The notes under the pieces are model-generated. The model did no database searches, was not told the DNA's origin, and worked only from the letters and a program-made list of their open reading frames with translations. The position numbers were made by a program, and so were the translations under genes. A stretch of 52,071 nucleotides of DNA from NCBI GenBank assembly GCA_016704435.1, contig JADJAB010000022.1, positions 1 through 52,071 of the forward strand, written 5' to 3'. This stretch comes from Rhodobacter sp. GTDB lineage: Bacteria; Pseudomonadota; Alphaproteobacteria; Rhodobacterales; Rhodobacteraceae. The stretch's first letter is position 1. Every line of letters begins with the position of its first letter. Positions 1-9,389 of this stretch are shown piece after piece.

Positions 1-242
1 GCAGGCACCTGCGCTTCACTGCGCAGCTTGAGGTCGCGAAGGCCTATGCCGACGAGGTTGCGGTTCTGATGCCGCGGATTCTGGATGTGCTGAACAGCTA
101 TCTTCGTGCCGTCGCGCTGGCCGATCTGGAAGATCCCTCCGCCATGGCGCGGTTGCGGGCGCAGATGCTGCGCCGGGTGCAGATCGTGACCGGCGAAGGC
201 CGGGTGCGCGACCTGCTTGTCACCGAATTCGTGCTGAACTGA
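1..242 (+). CDS. fliL: Flagellar basal-body protein FliL, 3' part
   Basis: This is the last 79 codons of a gene that begins left of the window; the reading frame starts at base 3 and ends with TGA at 240-242. The protein ends in VTEFVLN, and the helix before it and the short beta segment (GRVRDLLVTEF) fit the C-terminal half of FliL. FliL is an inner-membrane protein that sits around the stators and supports torque. The following gene starts 11 bases downstream on the same strand, so it is probably the first visible gene of the fliL-motA-flhA transcription unit. A second FliL-like gene lies at 9377-9844. The identification is from the C-terminus only. Confidence 0.7.
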   Translation, partial: RHLRFTAQLEVAKAYADEVAVLMPRILDVLNSYLRAVALADLEDPSAMARLRAQMLRRVQIVTGEGRVRDLLVTEFVLN

Positions 243-252
243 GGGGGCGCAG

Positions 253-645
253 ATGCAACTGATCGCCGACATGCTGATGATTGCCGCCTCGCTGGGCGCG
301 GGCATCTACTGTCTTGTCCTTGCCGCGCGGCTGCGCCGGTTCACTACGCTGGAAACCGGCATGGGCGGCGCCATCGCGGTGCTCTCTGCGCAGGTCGATG
401 ACATGACCCGCGCGCTGGAAAAGGCGCGCGGTGTGGCGGGCACCTCCGAACGCAACCTGGAAGAGTTGACCACGCGGGCCGAGACGCTGGCCCGCCGGCT
501 GGAGCTTCTGATGGCCTCGCTGCACGACCTTCCCGAGCCGAAGCCGGCGCGGCCCGAGGCCGAGGCCGAGGCCGATGAAGACGGCCGTCGCCTGCGTTTT
601 GTCCGCCGCCGGGTCGGCCGCGATGTCGAGGAGTTCGAGGAATGA
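253..645 (+). CDS. Small membrane protein with coiled coil, DUF6468-like, flagellar cluster
   Basis: The product is 130 residues. An N-terminal membrane segment (about residues 5-25) is followed by a long helical, coiled-coil-prone stretch (about 35-95) and a charged Pro/Glu/Arg-rich tail. This layout and its place beside fliL and motA resemble the DUF6468 family of alphaproteobacterial flagellar clusters; that assignment is from memory of the family and needs a profile search. The stop overlaps the start of the next gene by 4 bases (ATGA), implying coupled translation with the MotE-like protein. A structural or stator-assembly role is inference from context. Confidence 0.6.
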   Translation: MQLIADMLMIAASLGAGIYCLVLAARLRRFTTLETGMGGAIAVLSAQVDDMTRALEKARGVAGTSERNLEELTTRAETLARRLELLMASLHDLPEPKPARPEAEAEADEDGRRLRFVRRRVGRDVEEFEE

Positions 646-1235
646 AAAGACGCTCCAGCCGCGGCGCCCTTGTCATCATCGCCTTGCTGTTCGTGTCATC
701 CGGCGCGCTGCGAATCGGTGACGGTCTGGGCACGGCCCTGGCCGAAGCCTCTGCCGACAGCCATGGCGCGGCTGATGCCGCCGCGGAAGCGAAGCTGGCA
801 ATGGCCGAACCGACGGGCGATTGTCCGCAGCCACCTGCGGCACTGGCCGCCGCCCTGTCCGCGCGCGAGGCGCGTCTTGCCGTCCAGGAAGCCTCGGTTG
901 CGGACCGCGAGGCAGCGTTGGCTTTGGCCGATCAGGCGATCGGCCAGCGTCTGGTGGAGTTGCAGGCCGCCGAGGAAGAGCTGCGCGAGACGCTGACCCT
1001 GGCCGACGGAGCCGCCGAGGAGGACATCTCGCGTCTGGTCGCGGTCTACGAGACAATGAAATCGAAGGATGCCGCGCGCCTCTTCAACGCGATGGATACC
1101 GATTTTGCCGCCGGTTTCCTGGGCCGCATGCGCCCCGATGCCGCTGCTGCCGTCATGGCCGGAATGGCGCCGGAAAAGGCCTATGCGGTCAGCGCAATCC
1201 TTGCCGGGCGCAACGCCATGGTGCCGAAGGAATGA
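642..1235 (+). CDS. MotE-like protein (MgtE N-domain type flagellar chaperone)
   Basis: The product is 197 residues. It has an N-terminal membrane anchor or signal (about residues 9-25), a central Ala/Glu-rich coiled coil (about 60-125) and a C-terminal helical region of about 65 residues with the sequence SRLVAVYETMKSKDAARLF, then FLGRMRPDAAAAVMAGM. The repeated short-helix pattern is that of MgtE N-domain/MotE proteins. In rhizobia MotE is a periplasmic chaperone for the MotC motility protein. Here the neighbour is motA, 63 bases downstream, so a stator-related role is a reasonable inference. It starts inside the preceding gene (ATGA overlap). Confidence 0.7.
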   Translation: MKRRSSRGALVIIALLFVSSGALRIGDGLGTALAEASADSHGAADAAAEAKLAMAEPTGDCPQPPAALAAALSAREARLAVQEASVADREAALALADQAIGQRLVELQAAEEELRETLTLADGAAEEDISRLVAVYETMKSKDAARLFNAMDTDFAAGFLGRMRPDAAAAVMAGMAPEKAYAVSAILAGRNAMVPKE

Positions 1236-1298
1236 CTTCGGAACTTCTTAACCGCAGGGCATGAGAATGCCGCAAAATGCAAGGAAGGGTCGGGGCAG

Positions 1299-2168
1299 AT
1301 GTTCGGTCTGATCGGTATCGCTGTCATCCTGGTCATGGTCTTCGGCGGCTATATGGCGGCTGGCGGCAAGATGGGGATCATCCTCAAGGCGCTGCCGTTC
1401 GAGTTGATCATGATTGGCGGGGCGGCCATTGGCGCCTTCCTGATCTCGAACGACTTCGCGGCCATCAAGCACACGATGAAAGACGTGGGCAAGGTCTTCA
1501 AGGGTCCGAAGTGGAAGACCGCCGACTACCGCGATCTCCTTTGCCTGCTGTTCGAACTGGTCCGCCTTGCCAAGGCAAACCCCGTCGGACTGGAGGAGCA
1601 TGTCGAGAACCCCGAAGGTTCCGCGATCTTCGGCCGCTATCCGAAGATTCAGCATGACCACGAAGCGGTGGAGCTGATCTGCGACACGCTGCGCGCGGCC
1701 TCGATGAACTACGACGACCCGCATCAGGTGGAAGAGGTGCTGGACAAACGGATGGAGGCGAACATGCACCATGCCATGCACTCCAGCCACGCGCTGCAAT
1801 CGATGGCCGATGGCCTGCCCGCGCTGGGCATCGTGGCCGCCGTGCTGGGGGTGATCAAGACCATGGGCTCGATCGACCAGCCGCCGGAGGTGCTGGGCAA
1901 GATGATCGGTGGCGCGCTGGTCGGCACGTTTCTGGGTGTGTTCCTGGCCTATGGCCTGATGGGGCCCTTTGCGGCCCGGGTGAAGACCGTGGTCGAGGAT
2001 GACGGTCATTTCTACCAGCTGATCCGCGAGGTTCTGGTGGCGAACCTGCACCGCCATCCGGCCAATATCTGCATCGAGGTCGGGCGCCAGAACACGCCGC
2101 ACCATGTGCGCCCCGGCTTCAGCGATCTGGAAGAGGCGCTGCGGGCGCTGAAACAGGACGCCGCCTGA
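1299..2168 (+). CDS. motA: Flagellar motor stator protein MotA
   Basis: The product is 289 residues, the usual length. Four membrane segments are visible: two near the N-terminus (about residues 2-20 and 33-50) and two at about 171-190 and 204-223. Residues known in E. coli MotA have counterparts: Arg89 and Glu99/100 in the cytoplasmic loop for rotor contact, Pro174 in DGLPALGIV, and Pro223 in GPFAARV. With MotB it forms the ion channel that drives rotation. Its partner motB is not adjacent but lies 44 kb away at 45973-46806. The stop overlaps the next ORF's ATG (TGATG), so the downstream unknown gene is likely co-translated. Confidence 0.95.
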   Translation: MFGLIGIAVILVMVFGGYMAAGGKMGIILKALPFELIMIGGAAIGAFLISNDFAAIKHTMKDVGKVFKGPKWKTADYRDLLCLLFELVRLAKANPVGLEEHVENPEGSAIFGRYPKIQHDHEAVELICDTLRAASMNYDDPHQVEEVLDKRMEANMHHAMHSSHALQSMADGLPALGIVAAVLGVIKTMGSIDQPPEVLGKMIGGALVGTFLGVFLAYGLMGPFAARVKTVVEDDGHFYQLIREVLVANLHRHPANICIEVGRQNTPHHVRPGFSDLEEALRALKQDAA

Positions 2169-4338
2169 TGCGGCTGCTTGTCGTTGCCTTGTGCCTTCTG
2201 TCCGTCGCGACCGCAGCCGCGGCAGAGGTGGCGCGGGTCGTCGGCGGCGAGCACGCCGATTTCACCCGTCTGGTGGTCGAAGCACGCCAGGCCGGAGATT
2301 GGCGGCTGGGCCGTGCGGTCGATGGCTATGAACTGCAGATGGCCGCTGCGGTCACCGCCTACGACGTCACCCGCGCCTTCGAGAAGATTCCGAAAGACCG
2401 GATCACGGCCGTCTGGCGGGATCCGGACAGTGGCCGCCTGCGGTTTTCGCTTGCCTGCGCCTGCCACGCCATCGCGTTCGAGTTCCGGCCGGGAATCGTG
2501 GTGATCGACATCCGATCCGGCCCGCCGCCCGAGGGGTCGTCCTTCGAGCAGCCATTGGATCCGGAAACGTCCTTGCCACCCGAAGACCCGGCGCAACCGC
2601 CTCCGGCCGAAAGCGCCGCTGCATTCGATTGGGTCGCGATGCAGCGAGAAAGGGAGAAGGCGCCGACCGGCAACGATCTTCCGATGCCCCTGCCGACCGG
2701 AGAGGTGTCGCTGGATCCACTGCGCGATGCGCTTCTGGCGCAGATCAGCAAGGGGGCGGCCGAAGGCGTGGTCGAGATCGCCGAAGGCCCGTTGCCGCGG
2801 CCCAAAGGCGGCAGCGATACGGATGAGGGCCCCTGGACGCGCATCAGCATTGGTGAGATGCCGGGCGTCAGGGTCGGGTCGGACCGAGACGCTGGCGGCC
2901 CGATGACGGCCGAAGGCAAGCCGTGCCTCCTCGACACCGAGCTTGATGTTGCGTCCTGGGGGTTGTCGGGCCCCATCGCGGCGCAGATCGGCCTGGCCCG
3001 TTCGGGGATGTTGACGGAATTCGACGCTCCGGTGCCGGAGGCGGTGCTCCGCTCGGCCCGCTTCCATGTCTTCCTTGGCTTCGGCGCCGAGGCGCTGCAG
3101 TTTCTCGACTTTCTCGACGCAAAGGACGCAAGGGCAGGGATCTTGCGGGCCATGGCGCAGATCGTCGACGAAGCGCAGGTCACGGACAATCCCTTTGCGG
3201 GAATGGAGGCCTGCGATTCGGCTGCCGCCCTTTGGGCGATCTTGGCGGCGGACGATGGCTCGACGCAGCCCGCTACCAATGCCAATGCCGTCGCGCGCAG
3301 CTTTCGGCGCTTCCGGCGCATCTGCGCCAGCAACTCGGCGGCAAGCTGGTCGACCGCTTCCTTGCGGCGGAGGACGAAGAAACCGCCCGCAAGCTGCGCG
3401 ATTCGATCCTGCGGCTTTCCACAGACGGCAACCCCGAGGTCGAGATGATGGACGCGCTGTTCCATCTGGCCGAAGGCGACGACAGGACGGCCAGTCGGCT
3501 GGCGGAGGGCGTTCTGCAGGGCTCCGGTCCCGGTCGGATAGAGGCCGCAGTGACCCTGGTCGAGGCGGCCTTCCGCAGCGACCGGCATGTCGACCCCGGC
3601 CTTCCCTCGATGCTGGAGGCTTTTCTTGTCGAGGCCAGAGGAACCGGACAGGTGCCCGCGCTGCGCCGCGCCAGGGTGCTTGCCCTGGCCATGACGGGCG
3701 ACTACCGCAATGCCTTTGCCGGGATTGGCGATCAGCCCGAAACCTTTTCCGACCTTTGGTCGCTGGCCAGGGCGGACATGCCGGATGATGTGTTTCTGGA
3801 AGAGGCTGCTCGTTTTGCCCAGGCGCGCCCGGCGATGGATCCTGAGCTTGTCGAAGAGATCGCGGCGCGTCTCTTCGGCCTTGGCTTTCCGGACCTGGCA
3901 CTGTCCTGGCTGTCGCCGGTCGGGCGCGATGGTCCGGCGGAAACCCGCCTTCTTGCGGCGCAAGCCCTGGTGGCGCTGCGCGATGCCCCGGCGGCAATGA
4001 CCCTGCTGGAAGGGCTGGACGGGCCGGAGGCAGAAGTGCTGCGTGCCCGGGCGACGGTCCAGCTGGGCGATCTGCAGACCGCCGCCGAAGCCCTTGTCCG
4101 CGCCGGCGACGAGGCCGGTGGCCAACGCACCGTGACATGGACCCGGAACTGGTCGCTTGTCGCTACGGAAGGGCCGGAAACCTGGCGCGAGGCCGCCGAT
4201 CTGGTTGCCGGTGACCGTGACGAGCCGCCGCCCGGCCCGATCGCCCGTGGCACCGCGCTTGTCGAGGAAAGCGCCGAGGCGAGGGCGCGGATCGAGGGAC
4301 TTCTCGGCACGCTCGCGCCGCCTGTGCCCAGCCAATGA
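2168..4338 (+). pseudogene. Large exported protein of the flagellar cluster, broken by one frameshift
   Basis: A signal peptide (MRLLVVALCLLSVATAAAA) starts the first frame, 2168 to about 3290. The second frame, from about 3290 to 4338, continues with helical, TPR-like Ala/Leu-rich sequence. Joining NANAV to AQLSALPAHLR removes a 2-base 'GC' excess in GTCGCGCGCAG, and the total length (2171 bases, 2 more than a multiple of 3) fits that. The restored protein would be about 722 residues: an N-terminal beta-like domain, a Pro/Glu-rich linker near 135-170, and a helical repeat C-terminus. I do not recognise a named family. Its position between motA and a lytic transglycosylase suggests a periplasmic motility function, which is inference. 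The shift may be a sequencing error. Confidence 0.65.
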
Positions 4339-4373
4339 CAGCGTAACGATTTGGCAACCGATCCGGGCCTAGA

Positions 4374-4397
4374 CTGGCCGGGAAGAAAACCGGCCAG
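4374..4397 (+). other. Perfect 8-bp hairpin upstream of the lytic transglycosylase gene
   Basis: CTGGCCGG and CCGGCCAG are separated by GAAGAAAA in the 86-base gap after the large protein gene. No T-run follows, so it is a poor intrinsic terminator. It could attenuate or stabilise the mRNA. Confidence 0.4.
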
Positions 4398-4424
4398 AAG
4401 GCTGGCTGACCAAACGGAATCAAG

Positions 4425-5114
4425 ATGATCCGAAGCAGAATGCTTGCCCTTCTCGTGGTGCTTGCGGCCCAGATGGTGGCCCTGCCAGCGCTGTCGCGCG
4501 ATGGTCCGGCGGACGCCTCCGCGGCGCTTTGCATCAAGGCCGCAAAGGAGGCATCCCGCGAAACCGGCGTTCCCTTCGATGTGCTTGTGGCGCTGACGCT
4601 GACGGAAACCGGGCGGACGCGGAACGGGCAGCTTGAACCCTGGCCCTGGGCGCTGAATGAAGGTGGAAAGAGCAACTGGTTCGCCGACCGCGACCAGGCG
4701 CTGACATATCTGTCCGATGCGGTCGCCGCCGGCACCAGCAACATCGACGTGGGCTGCTTTCAGCTGAATTACCGCTGGCACGGCGCGGCCTTCGCCGATC
4801 TTCAGGCAATGATGGACCCGAAGGCGAACGCGATCTACGCCGCCAGGTTGATGCGCCGTCTGGCCGGCGACAGCGAGGACTGGCTGCTGGCCGCAGGGGC
4901 TTATCACTCCTCCACGCCCGACGTTGCGGCGCGGTATCTGGCCCGATTCGACCCGATCTATGCTGCCCTGGGCGGCGGCCAGGTGACGCTGGCCGAGGCC
5001 GCACAGCCTGTCCGGGCGAATGCCTTTCCGCTTCTGCAGCCCGGTGGCGCACGCTCGGCAGGGTCGATCGTGCCCATTGCCGGATCCGGGCGCCGGTTGA
5101 TCGGAGGGCCCTGA
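4425..5114 (+). CDS. Exported lytic transglycosylase, SLT domain
   Basis: The product is 229 residues with a cleavable signal (about residues 1-24, ending PALS). The SLT/lysozyme-like fold follows: the probable catalytic Glu61 lies in LTLTETGRT, and the later motif GCFQLNYRWHG matches the GxxQIN-type substrate groove signature. The enzyme cleaves peptidoglycan glycan strands. In this locus the rod protein FlgJ is only a rod-binding domain with no muramidase (18661-18951), so this enzyme is a good candidate for opening the wall for the rod; that pairing is inference. flhA starts 1 base after the stop codon. Confidence 0.88.
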   Translation: MIRSRMLALLVVLAAQMVALPALSRDGPADASAALCIKAAKEASRETGVPFDVLVALTLTETGRTRNGQLEPWPWALNEGGKSNWFADRDQALTYLSDAVAAGTSNIDVGCFQLNYRWHGAAFADLQAMMDPKANAIYAARLMRRLAGDSEDWLLAAGAYHSSTPDVAARYLARFDPIYAALGGGQVTLAEAAQPVRANAFPLLQPGGARSAGSIVPIAGSGRRLIGGP

Positions 5115-5115
5115 G

Positions 5116-7191
5116 ATGCCGAACCGCCTGACCCCGCGCGAGATTTTTCGCCCCACGGTCCTGCTGGCGCTGGCGCTGATGGCGGTCATCGGGATGATGA
5201 TCCTGCCGGTTCCGGCCGCGCTTCTGGACGTCGGCCTTGCGCTTTCGTTCGCGCTGGCCATCCTGATGCTGACCGTCACGCTTTTCATCGAGCGCCCGCT
5301 GGATTTCTCGGCTTTCCCGACGATCCTCCTGGCCTCGCTGATGTTGCGGCTATCGCTCAACGTCTCCTCGACCAAGCTGATCATCGGCAACGGTCACACC
5401 GGAACCAACGCGGCCGGAGACGTCATTGCCGGCTTTGCCGATTTCATCATGGGCGGCAATCTGGTGCTGGGCCTGGTGATCTTCATCGTGCTTCTGATCG
5501 TCAACTTCATCGTCATCACCAAAGGCGCGGGCCGCATGGCCGAGGTGGGCGCGCGCTTCGCGCTGGACGGCATGCCCGGCCGCCAGCTGGCGATCGACAG
5601 CGACATGTCGGCCGGCGCCATCACCCATGAAGAGGCCAAGCGGCGCCGCGAGGTGGAACTGGCCGAGACCAATTTCTTCGGCTCGCTCGACGGCGCGTCG
5701 AAATTCGTCAAGGGCGACGCGGTGGCGGGCCTTCTGATAACGGCGCTGAACCTTCTGGTCGGGCTGGCCGTCGGCATCTTCCTGCACGGCATGGACGCCG
5801 CCCGCGCGTTCCAGACCTATTCCATCCTGACCGTCGGCGACGGCCTGGTCAGCCAGATTCCGGGCGTGATCATCTCGGTCGCGGCAGCGCTTCTGTTGTC
5901 ACGCGGTGGCGCCAAGGGTGCGGCGGATGTGTCGTTCTTTGCGCAATTGGGTCGCTATCCGGCGGCGCTATCCACAGTTGCCGGCCTGATGGCGCTGTTC
6001 GCCGTCATTCCAGGCATGCCCTTCCTGCCCTTCATCGCGGCGGCGGCTGGCCTTGGTGCGGCGGCCTGGCGTGGCGCCCGCAAACGGCCGCAGGAGACGC
6101 CCGACCAGTCCGGCCCGGCGGCCGAACCCGTCCGCCGCCAGATCGGCGATGTCCTCGACTTCGACGAGATCCACATCGAATTCGCCCCCAACCTGGTGTC
6201 GATGGCGCTGGATCCGGCGACGGGTCTGGATGGGCGCATCTCGAACATGCGCAACCATATTGCGGCAAGCTATGGTCTGATCCTGCCGGAAATCCGCCTG
6301 ACCGATGAAGCCGCGCTGCGCCCCGGCAGCTACCGAGTGCGCATTCAGGGGGTCGAACGGGTCAGCGACCGGCTGGACCCGGACCGCGTGCTGGTGCTGC
6401 TTTCAGACGGGGTTCCGGCGCCGGATGGGGCGGATGTGAAGGAGCCGGTCTACGGCGCACCAGCCCGCTGGATCCGCCCCGATCTGCAGGAAGACGCGGT
6501 GCTGGCCGGGCTGACAGTGGTATCTCCGGCCGAAGTGCTGGCGACGCATCTGCTGGAAGTTCTGAAGAACAACCTTTCGCGCCTGTTGTCACTTCGTGGG
6601 CTGCGCCGGCTGCTGGACGAATTCACCAACCTTTCCGACCAGACCCGAGCCGAGGCCAACCGCCGATTGCTGGACGATCTTGTGCCCGACAAGGTGCCGA
6701 TGGACCTGCTGCACGCCGTTCTGCGCATGCTGCTGGAGGAGCGGGTATCGATCCGCAATCTGCCCCTGATTCTGGAATCCATCGCCGAGGCGCGGTCCTT
6801 TGGCAGTGCGGAGGCCGTCTGCGAGCATGTTCGGCAACGGCTGGGGTTCCAGATCGTCGCCGAGTACAAGCGTGCCGACGGGACGATCCCGCTGATCCAG
6901 CTGGCCCCGGACTGGGAGCGGACCTTCGCCAACCATCAGATGGACGGCGACCGGTCGAACCGCGATGTCGCCCTGCCGCCGGACCTCTTCGCCAAGCTGG
7001 CCAATGGAATCGCCGAGCGGGTCAGCCGCGCGATCGAGGCGGGGTCGCAACCTGCATTGGTCACCTCGGCCGCACGTCGGCGGTTCTTGCGGACGGTGGT
7101 GCAGGCCAAGGGCATTCACACGCCGGTCCTTTCCTATGAGGAGATCGGGCTGGAGGTGCGGCCAGCCCTTCTGGGTCAGGTGGCGGCGTGA
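5116..7191 (+). CDS. flhA: Flagellar export gate protein FlhA
   Basis: The product is 691 residues, the normal FlhA length. The first ~315 residues hold the membrane bundle. Between membrane segments near residues 145-165 is the FHIPEP-family signature (RFALDGMPGRQLAIDSDM). The C-terminal cytosolic domain (about 330-691) binds chaperone-substrate complexes. FlhA is the central ion-driven component of the flagellar type III export gate. Its stop overlaps the start of fliR by 4 bases (7188-7191). fliR and flhB follow directly, with fliQ on the opposite strand at 12510; fliP is not in the window. Confidence 0.97.
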   Translation: MPNRLTPREIFRPTVLLALALMAVIGMMILPVPAALLDVGLALSFALAILMLTVTLFIERPLDFSAFPTILLASLMLRLSLNVSSTKLIIGNGHTGTNAAGDVIAGFADFIMGGNLVLGLVIFIVLLIVNFIVITKGAGRMAEVGARFALDGMPGRQLAIDSDMSAGAITHEEAKRRREVELAETNFFGSLDGASKFVKGDAVAGLLITALNLLVGLAVGIFLHGMDAARAFQTYSILTVGDGLVSQIPGVIISVAAALLLSRGGAKGAADVSFFAQLGRYPAALSTVAGLMALFAVIPGMPFLPFIAAAAGLGAAAWRGARKRPQETPDQSGPAAEPVRRQIGDVLDFDEIHIEFAPNLVSMALDPATGLDGRISNMRNHIAASYGLILPEIRLTDEAALRPGSYRVRIQGVERVSDRLDPDRVLVLLSDGVPAPDGADVKEPVYGAPARWIRPDLQEDAVLAGLTVVSPAEVLATHLLEVLKNNLSRLLSLRGLRRLLDEFTNLSDQTRAEANRRLLDDLVPDKVPMDLLHAVLRMLLEERVSIRNLPLILESIAEARSFGSAEAVCEHVRQRLGFQIVAEYKRADGTIPLIQLAPDWERTFANHQMDGDRSNRDVALPPDLFAKLANGIAERVSRAIEAGSQPALVTSAARRRFLRTVVQAKGIHTPVLSYEEIGLEVRPALLGQVAA

Positions 7192-7958
7192 ACGACTTCC
7201 TGGCGCAGTTGTCGGAAATCTCGGGATTGGCCGAGGGCTATATCTGGCTTTTCGCGCTGGTCTTCCTGCGGGTCGGTGCGGCGGTATCGCTGTTCCCCGC
7301 GATCGGTGAGCAGATGGTGCCGCAGCGCGTGAAGCTGGCGGCGGCACTGGCATTGACGGTGATCGTCGCGCCCGCCGTCGCGGCTTTGCCGGACCCTCCG
7401 CAAGGCCTGTTCGGCCCCCTCGCAACCGAGGCGGGCGCCGGTCTTATCATCGGCATCGGCCTGCGCCTGCTGGTCCTCGGGTTGCAGACGGCGGGCACGA
7501 TCGCGGCGCAGTCCACTTCGCTGGCGCAGATGTTTGCCGGCACGGGGCCGGAACCGCAGCCGATCATCTCGAACCTGCTGGTGTTGGCCGCGCTGGCGCT
7601 GTTCGTCTCGATGGGGGGGCTGTCACGGGCGGCCGGTCTTCTGATTCAGTCCTATGATTTCATACCGCCGGGCCAACTGCCCGCCGCGGCGGATCTGGCC
7701 GAATGGGGGCTGGGGCGGATCGCGGCGGCCTTCAGCCTGGGTTTTTCCCTGGCGGCGCCCTTCGTTCTGGCCGCCCTGCTTTACAACCTGGCACTTGGTG
7801 CGATCAACCGCGCCATGCCGCAGCTGATGGTCTCGTTCGTCGGCGCGCCGGCACTGACGCTGGGCGGTCTGGCACTGCTGGCGCTGGCTGCCCCGGTGAT
7901 GCTGTCGGTCTGGCGCGATGCGCTTGTCCTGGCCCTTGACCAGCCGTTCGGAGGCTGA
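7188..7958 (+). CDS. fliR: Flagellar export gate protein FliR
   Basis: The product is 256 residues and very hydrophobic with about six membrane segments. It starts at GTG overlapping the flhA stop. It contains FliR-typical stretches: VGAAVSLFPAIGEQMVPQRV near the N-terminus and FALVFLRVG before it. FliR assembles with FliP and FliQ into the export channel. flhB starts 2 bases after its stop, giving the common order flhA-fliR-flhB seen in alphaproteobacterial clusters. Confidence 0.96.
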   Translation: MNDFLAQLSEISGLAEGYIWLFALVFLRVGAAVSLFPAIGEQMVPQRVKLAAALALTVIVAPAVAALPDPPQGLFGPLATEAGAGLIIGIGLRLLVLGLQTAGTIAAQSTSLAQMFAGTGPEPQPIISNLLVLAALALFVSMGGLSRAAGLLIQSYDFIPPGQLPAAADLAEWGLGRIAAAFSLGFSLAAPFVLAALLYNLALGAINRAMPQLMVSFVGAPALTLGGLALLALAAPVMLSVWRDALVLALDQPFGG

Positions 7959-7960
7959 CG

Positions 7961-9042
7961 ATGGCCAATCCGGACGAGGATGACAGCGAAAAGGAATTCG
8001 ATCCCTCCGAACGGAAGCTGGCCCAGGCCCGTGAGCAGGGCGATATCGCCAGATCCGAAGACCTGCAGACGGCCCTGGGCTTTGCCGGGTTGCTGTCGAC
8101 ACTGCTGCTGTTCGGCGGCTGGGCGGTGCTGCGGGTGGGCGAGGCCGGCATGGTTCTCTTGGGTCAGCCGGACCGTCTGTCCCTTCAGTTGCACGATGGA
8201 GCGGTGTCCGGCATCGTGACGATCGCGTTGGACATGGCCTGGCCCGTTCTTCTTGTGCTGGCCGGGCCGGCGATTGCGGTCATGCTTTACCTTGTTGTCT
8301 CGCGCTCGCTGGTCGTTGCGCCGTCGAAGCTGGCCTTCAAGGCGTCGCGCGTGTCGATCCTGTCGAATGCCGGGCAGAAGTTCGGCCGTTCCGGCCTGGT
8401 CGAGTTCGTCAAGCGCTTCGCCAAGCTGCTGGCCGTTGCCGGGTTGCTGGGTCTGTTTCTTGCCGGTTCGATGCAGGACATCCTGTTGTCGGCGCGGATG
8501 GAGCCGGGCCCGGTCACCTCGCTTATGGCCGACAGCCTGCTGAAGTTCCTCAGGCTGTTCCTCGTCATCGCCCTGGTCTTCGGTCTGGTCGATTTCCTGT
8601 GGCAAAAGGCCGAATTTGCCCGCCGCAACCGGATGACCCGCAAGGAAATGATGGACGAGATGAAGGAAAGCGAGGGTGATCCGCATATGAAGGCGGACCG
8701 TCGCCGCCGCGCCCAGGCCATTGCCACCAACCGGATGCTGGCCGATGTGCCCAAGGCCGACGTGGTGATCGTGAACCCCACCCACTACGCGGTTGCCCTG
8801 ACCTGGAGCCGCGGCAAGGGAAATGCACCGCGCTGCGTGGCCAAGGGCACTGACGAGATCGCCGCCCGCATCCGTGAGCGGGCAAGCGAGGCAGGCGTGC
8901 CGATCCGCCGCGACCCGCCGACCGCACGGGCGCTTTTTGCGTCCGTCGAGATCGGTCGAGAGATCCGCCTGAGCATTACGCCGCCGTGGCTGCCGCCATC
9001 CGTTTCTCGGATGCCATGCGCAAGAAGGCGCGCCGCAAATGA
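7961..9042 (+). pseudogene. flhB: Flagellar export switch protein FlhB, C-terminal frameshift
   Basis: The frame opened at 7961 encodes a normal FlhB: hydrophilic N-terminus (DPSERKLAQAREQGDIARSE), four membrane segments, then the cytosolic switch domain with the autocleavage motif Asn-Pro-Thr-His at residues 272-275. After EIGREIR (near 8966) the normal ending PEHYAAVAAAIRFSDAMRKK lies in another frame, ending with TGA at 9040-9042. One missing base in GATCCGCCTGAGC explains this. Without correction the frame runs on to 9232 with unrelated residues. The restored stop overlaps the next gene's ATG (ATGA at 9039-9042), which supports the restored end. The break may be a sequence error; FlhB sets the hook-to-filament export switch. 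Confidence 0.88.
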
Positions 9043-9389
9043 CGGTGGATCGGGAACGGCTTGGCCGGCTGCGCGACATGGCCGACATGGTGCTGGATGC
9101 CAGGACGCAGACCATGCGCCAGGCCAACGAAGCCCGCGCAGCCCTGCAACGTCAACTGGATGCACTGGAAGTGAAGCCGGCGCCCGAGGGCCTGCCCTGG
9201 CCGGCGCCGGAACAGGCACGCTTCGGCTATGAGCAATGGGCCGCCGTCCGCCGGGCCGAGATCAACCTGCGGCTCTCGGCGCAGACAGTTATCTGCCTTC
9301 AGGCCGCAGAAGAGACCCGGCTCGCCTTAGGCCGGCAGATGGCGTTGAAATCTGTGGCCGTTCCGAAGCGGCGCGATCAACTGTCCTGA
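9039..9389 (+). CDS. Small helical protein coupled to flhB, unknown (FliJ-like position)
   Basis: The product is 116 residues, mostly helix, rich in Arg, Gln, Glu and Ala, with no membrane segment. It starts within the restored flhB stop (ATGA) and its end overlaps the convergent second fliL by 13 bases. I do not recognise the family. No FliJ gene follows fliI in this window, and size and coiled-coil character are FliJ-like, so an export-chaperone role is possible, but this is inference only. Confidence 0.6.
   Translation: MTVDRERLGRLRDMADMVLDARTQTMRQANEARAALQRQLDALEVKPAPEGLPWPAPEQARFGYEQWAAVRRAEINLRLSAQTVICLQAAEETRLALGRQMALKSVAVPKRRDQLS

Noticed and set aside
2012..4335. Long - strand frames of 658-708 codons
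   Set aside because: They lie opposite motA and the large exported protein and read as Arg/Pro/Ala-rich sequence without domains; typical antisense shadows in high-GC DNA.
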